Of a stretch of DNA of 13,985 nucleotides, positions 12,659 to 13,985 are shown in pieces. This DNA comes from Fodinibius sp041642155 (lineage in GTDB: Bacteria > Bacteroidota > Rhodothermia > Balneolales > Balneolaceae). The notes below the pieces were generated by a model, which did no database searches, was not told the DNA's origin, and worked only from the letters and a program-made list of their open reading frames with translations. The position numbers and the translations under genes were made by a program. Each line of letters opens with the position of its first letter. Within the stretch, counting starts at the first letter, position 1. The DNA is taken from NCBI RefSeq assembly GCF_041642155.1, contig NZ_JBEPWZ010000061.1, forward strand, positions 1 to 13,985, in the 5' to 3' direction.

Positions 12659-13985
12659 ATGGCTACCGACAAACCCTCGAGTCCCGAACGGGATAGTAAT
12701 GAGTTATTGGGATTCGAAAGACAACGGATGGTTGACTGGTATAGCCCCTCCCAATTAGCTCAAACCGGTTTGCGTACCATTATTTCTGCGGTATTTGGCG
12801 ACTATGCCGACAAGAGAGAGATGCAGGCAGCCCTGCAGCTTACCAACGAGATACAACCGGTCGAGGATTTTTCAGATCGTTCATCCGTATGGATTGACTA
12901 TGTATCGGATATAGGTTCCGGCTGGGATTCATCCTATTCCGTTGCCTACCTGATTGGCCGGAAGAAATTAATGGTCAGCGACAGCGCGGGAAAAAACCAC
13001 CTCCTGCCCCGGGCGAATATACTGGTGATGGGAGGGGACGAAGTGTATCCCACTGCCACCTGGAAGGAATACAAAAACAGGCTTGTTGCGCCCTATCGGT
13101 GTTCCCTGCCCTATGTTGAAGAATCCCCCCCCGCGTTATACGCCATTCCGGGGAATCACGACTGGTACGACGGACTTTCCAGTTTTATCAAGATGTTTTG
13201 TCAGCAGCGATGGATTGGCGGGTGGCAAACCAAACAGACGCGTAGCTATTTTGCCACACGGCTCCCGCACGACTGGTGGCTGTGGGGCATCGATATACAA
13301 CTCTGTGCAGATATCGATAAAACGCAAATCGATTATTTTGATAAAATCTATGAACAGGCCTCCCCGGGCGATGACGTTATTCTGTGCACAGCCGAGCCTG
13401 CCTGGACCTATCAGGAATATCAGCAGGATGATAAACCCTACAGGAATCTCAAGTTCTTCCAGGAGCGATATTCCAAAAAAGAAGACAAGCAGCTGAATTT
13501 CCGGCTGTTACTGGCAGGCGATCTGCACCATTACACCAGTTTTAAAAAGGAGAATGAAGCGGATCCCGATTGGAAAATAACAGCCGGCGGAGGCGGCGCG
13601 TTCTTGCACCCGACCCATCAAGTCCCCGACCGGCTTCAATTGGAATCGGGAACATTTACAAGGAGCACTTCTTTTCCCGATGAAACCACCTCACGAAAGC
13701 TTGCATGGAATAATCTCAAGTTCCCGTTCATTAATAGAAGATTCGGGTTTTTCTTTGCCGTAATCTATCTTCTTTTTACCTGGTTAACGGCAGTCAGTAC
13801 AACGGCGGAGACGGATACTTCGTTTTTCGAGGCCCTTTCAGCATTATCAATCAGCCAAGCAGCCGAAGCACTCCAGCTCTACAAAAATCTATTGTTCTAT
13901 AATCCTGAAATATCCTTCCTGCTTCTGATTATTTTTTCCGGCATCCTGGCCTTTGCCGATAAAAATCGAAAAGAGAATATCACCT
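12659..13985 (+). CDS. Membrane-anchored metallophosphoesterase (3' end missing)
   Basis: The frame starts at the ATG at 12659, the only usable start after an in-frame stop, and stays open for 442 codons to the window edge. The calcineurin-like phosphoesterase motifs occur in order: a variant first metal site around Asp80, Asp84 and Asp90 (DYVSDIGSGWDSS), GGDEVYP at 125-131, PGNHDWYDG at 164-172, and GDLHHY at 287-292, followed by GGGGAFLHPTH at 310-320. Together these residues would bind two metal ions and hydrolyse a phosphoester of unknown identity. Two hydrophobic segments, about 362-380 and 418-433, begin a C-terminal membrane region that continues outside the window, so the catalytic domain is probably cytoplasmic and tethered. 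The first site lacks the usual DxH, as some membrane-linked members do. An eight-C run at 13125-13132 lies in the coding frame. Confidence 0.88.
   Translation, partial: MATDKPSSPERDSNELLGFERQRMVDWYSPSQLAQTGLRTIISAVFGDYADKREMQAALQLTNEIQPVEDFSDRSSVWIDYVSDIGSGWDSSYSVAYLIGRKKLMVSDSAGKNHLLPRANILVMGGDEVYPTATWKEYKNRLVAPYRCSLPYVEESPPALYAIPGNHDWYDGLSSFIKMFCQQRWIGGWQTKQTRSYFATRLPHDWWLWGIDIQLCADIDKTQIDYFDKIYEQASPGDDVILCTAEPAWTYQEYQQDDKPYRNLKFFQERYSKKEDKQLNFRLLLAGDLHHYTSFKKENEADPDWKITAGGGGAFLHPTHQVPDRLQLESGTFTRSTSFPDETTSRKLAWNNLKFPFINRRFGFFFAVIYLLFTWLTAVSTTAETDTSFFEALSALSISQAAEALQLYKNLLFYNPEISFLLLIIFSGILAFADKNRKENIT

Noticed and set aside
12486..12758. 90-codon + strand frame from a TTG, or 83 codons from the ATG at 12507
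   Set aside because: The last 100 bases overlap the clear metallophosphoesterase gene in another frame, and the upstream part has no conserved feature; the AAGGA before the ATG is the only support.
13083..13496. 137-codon + strand frame inside the metallophosphoesterase gene
   Set aside because: It lies wholly within a gene with intact catalytic motifs in another frame; the frame is a shadow with a Pro/Arg/Ser-rich translation.

Overview
The window looks like chromosomal DNA from a mid-GC member of the Bacteroidota/Balneolota (Rhodothermia-like) group. This is inferred from the style of the proteins (a DUF4369/TlpA-like lipoprotein, a GAF-HisKA_3-like kinase, PurD, TpiA and GatB sequences) and from the near absence of Shine-Dalgarno sequences before the confident start codons. 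No rRNA, tRNA, CRISPR array, integrase or intact transposase was seen. The genus cannot be fixed from the sequence alone.

Left part (1-6386): a core-metabolism block. The 3' part of an acyl-CoA ligase gene, probably menE (menaquinone synthesis), enters on the + strand. It converges with a minus-strand run read in the order gatB, thioredoxin-fold lipoprotein, tpiA, purD. gatB, the lipoprotein gene and tpiA are separated by only 58 and 14 bases and are probably co-transcribed. purD follows after 136 bases and may have its own promoter. The lipoprotein has a thioredoxin-like C-terminal domain that has lost its redox cysteines.

Middle (6387-10554): a regulatory block with much non-coding DNA. 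A two-helix membrane protein of unknown function (+) is followed by a long 3' region ending in a clear terminator. A soluble GAF-domain histidine kinase (-) is divergent from a NarL/LuxR-type response regulator (+), across an 838-base spacer. The two are probably partners. The spacer holds a long nested inverted repeat just upstream of the kinase, an AT palindrome, a degenerate repeat that also occurs at about 6.9 kb, a possible 32-codon ORF, and a dyad next to the regulator start.

Right part (10849-13985): a probable stress-accessory cluster on the + strand. It consists of a PRC-barrel protein, a 56-residue ORF spaced 5 bases behind it, a CsbD-family protein with a perfect palindrome abutting its start codon, and a strong terminator. 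An unrecognised 125-residue protein and the 5' part of a membrane-anchored metallophosphoesterase follow; the latter runs off the window. The two-component pair next to this cluster is a plausible regulator of it, but nothing in the sequence proves this.

No clear new defence or mobile system was found. The best candidates for something undescribed are the structured kinase leader, the dispersed intergenic repeat, the cysteine-less thioredoxin-fold lipoprotein, and the PRC/small-ORF/CsbD cluster.
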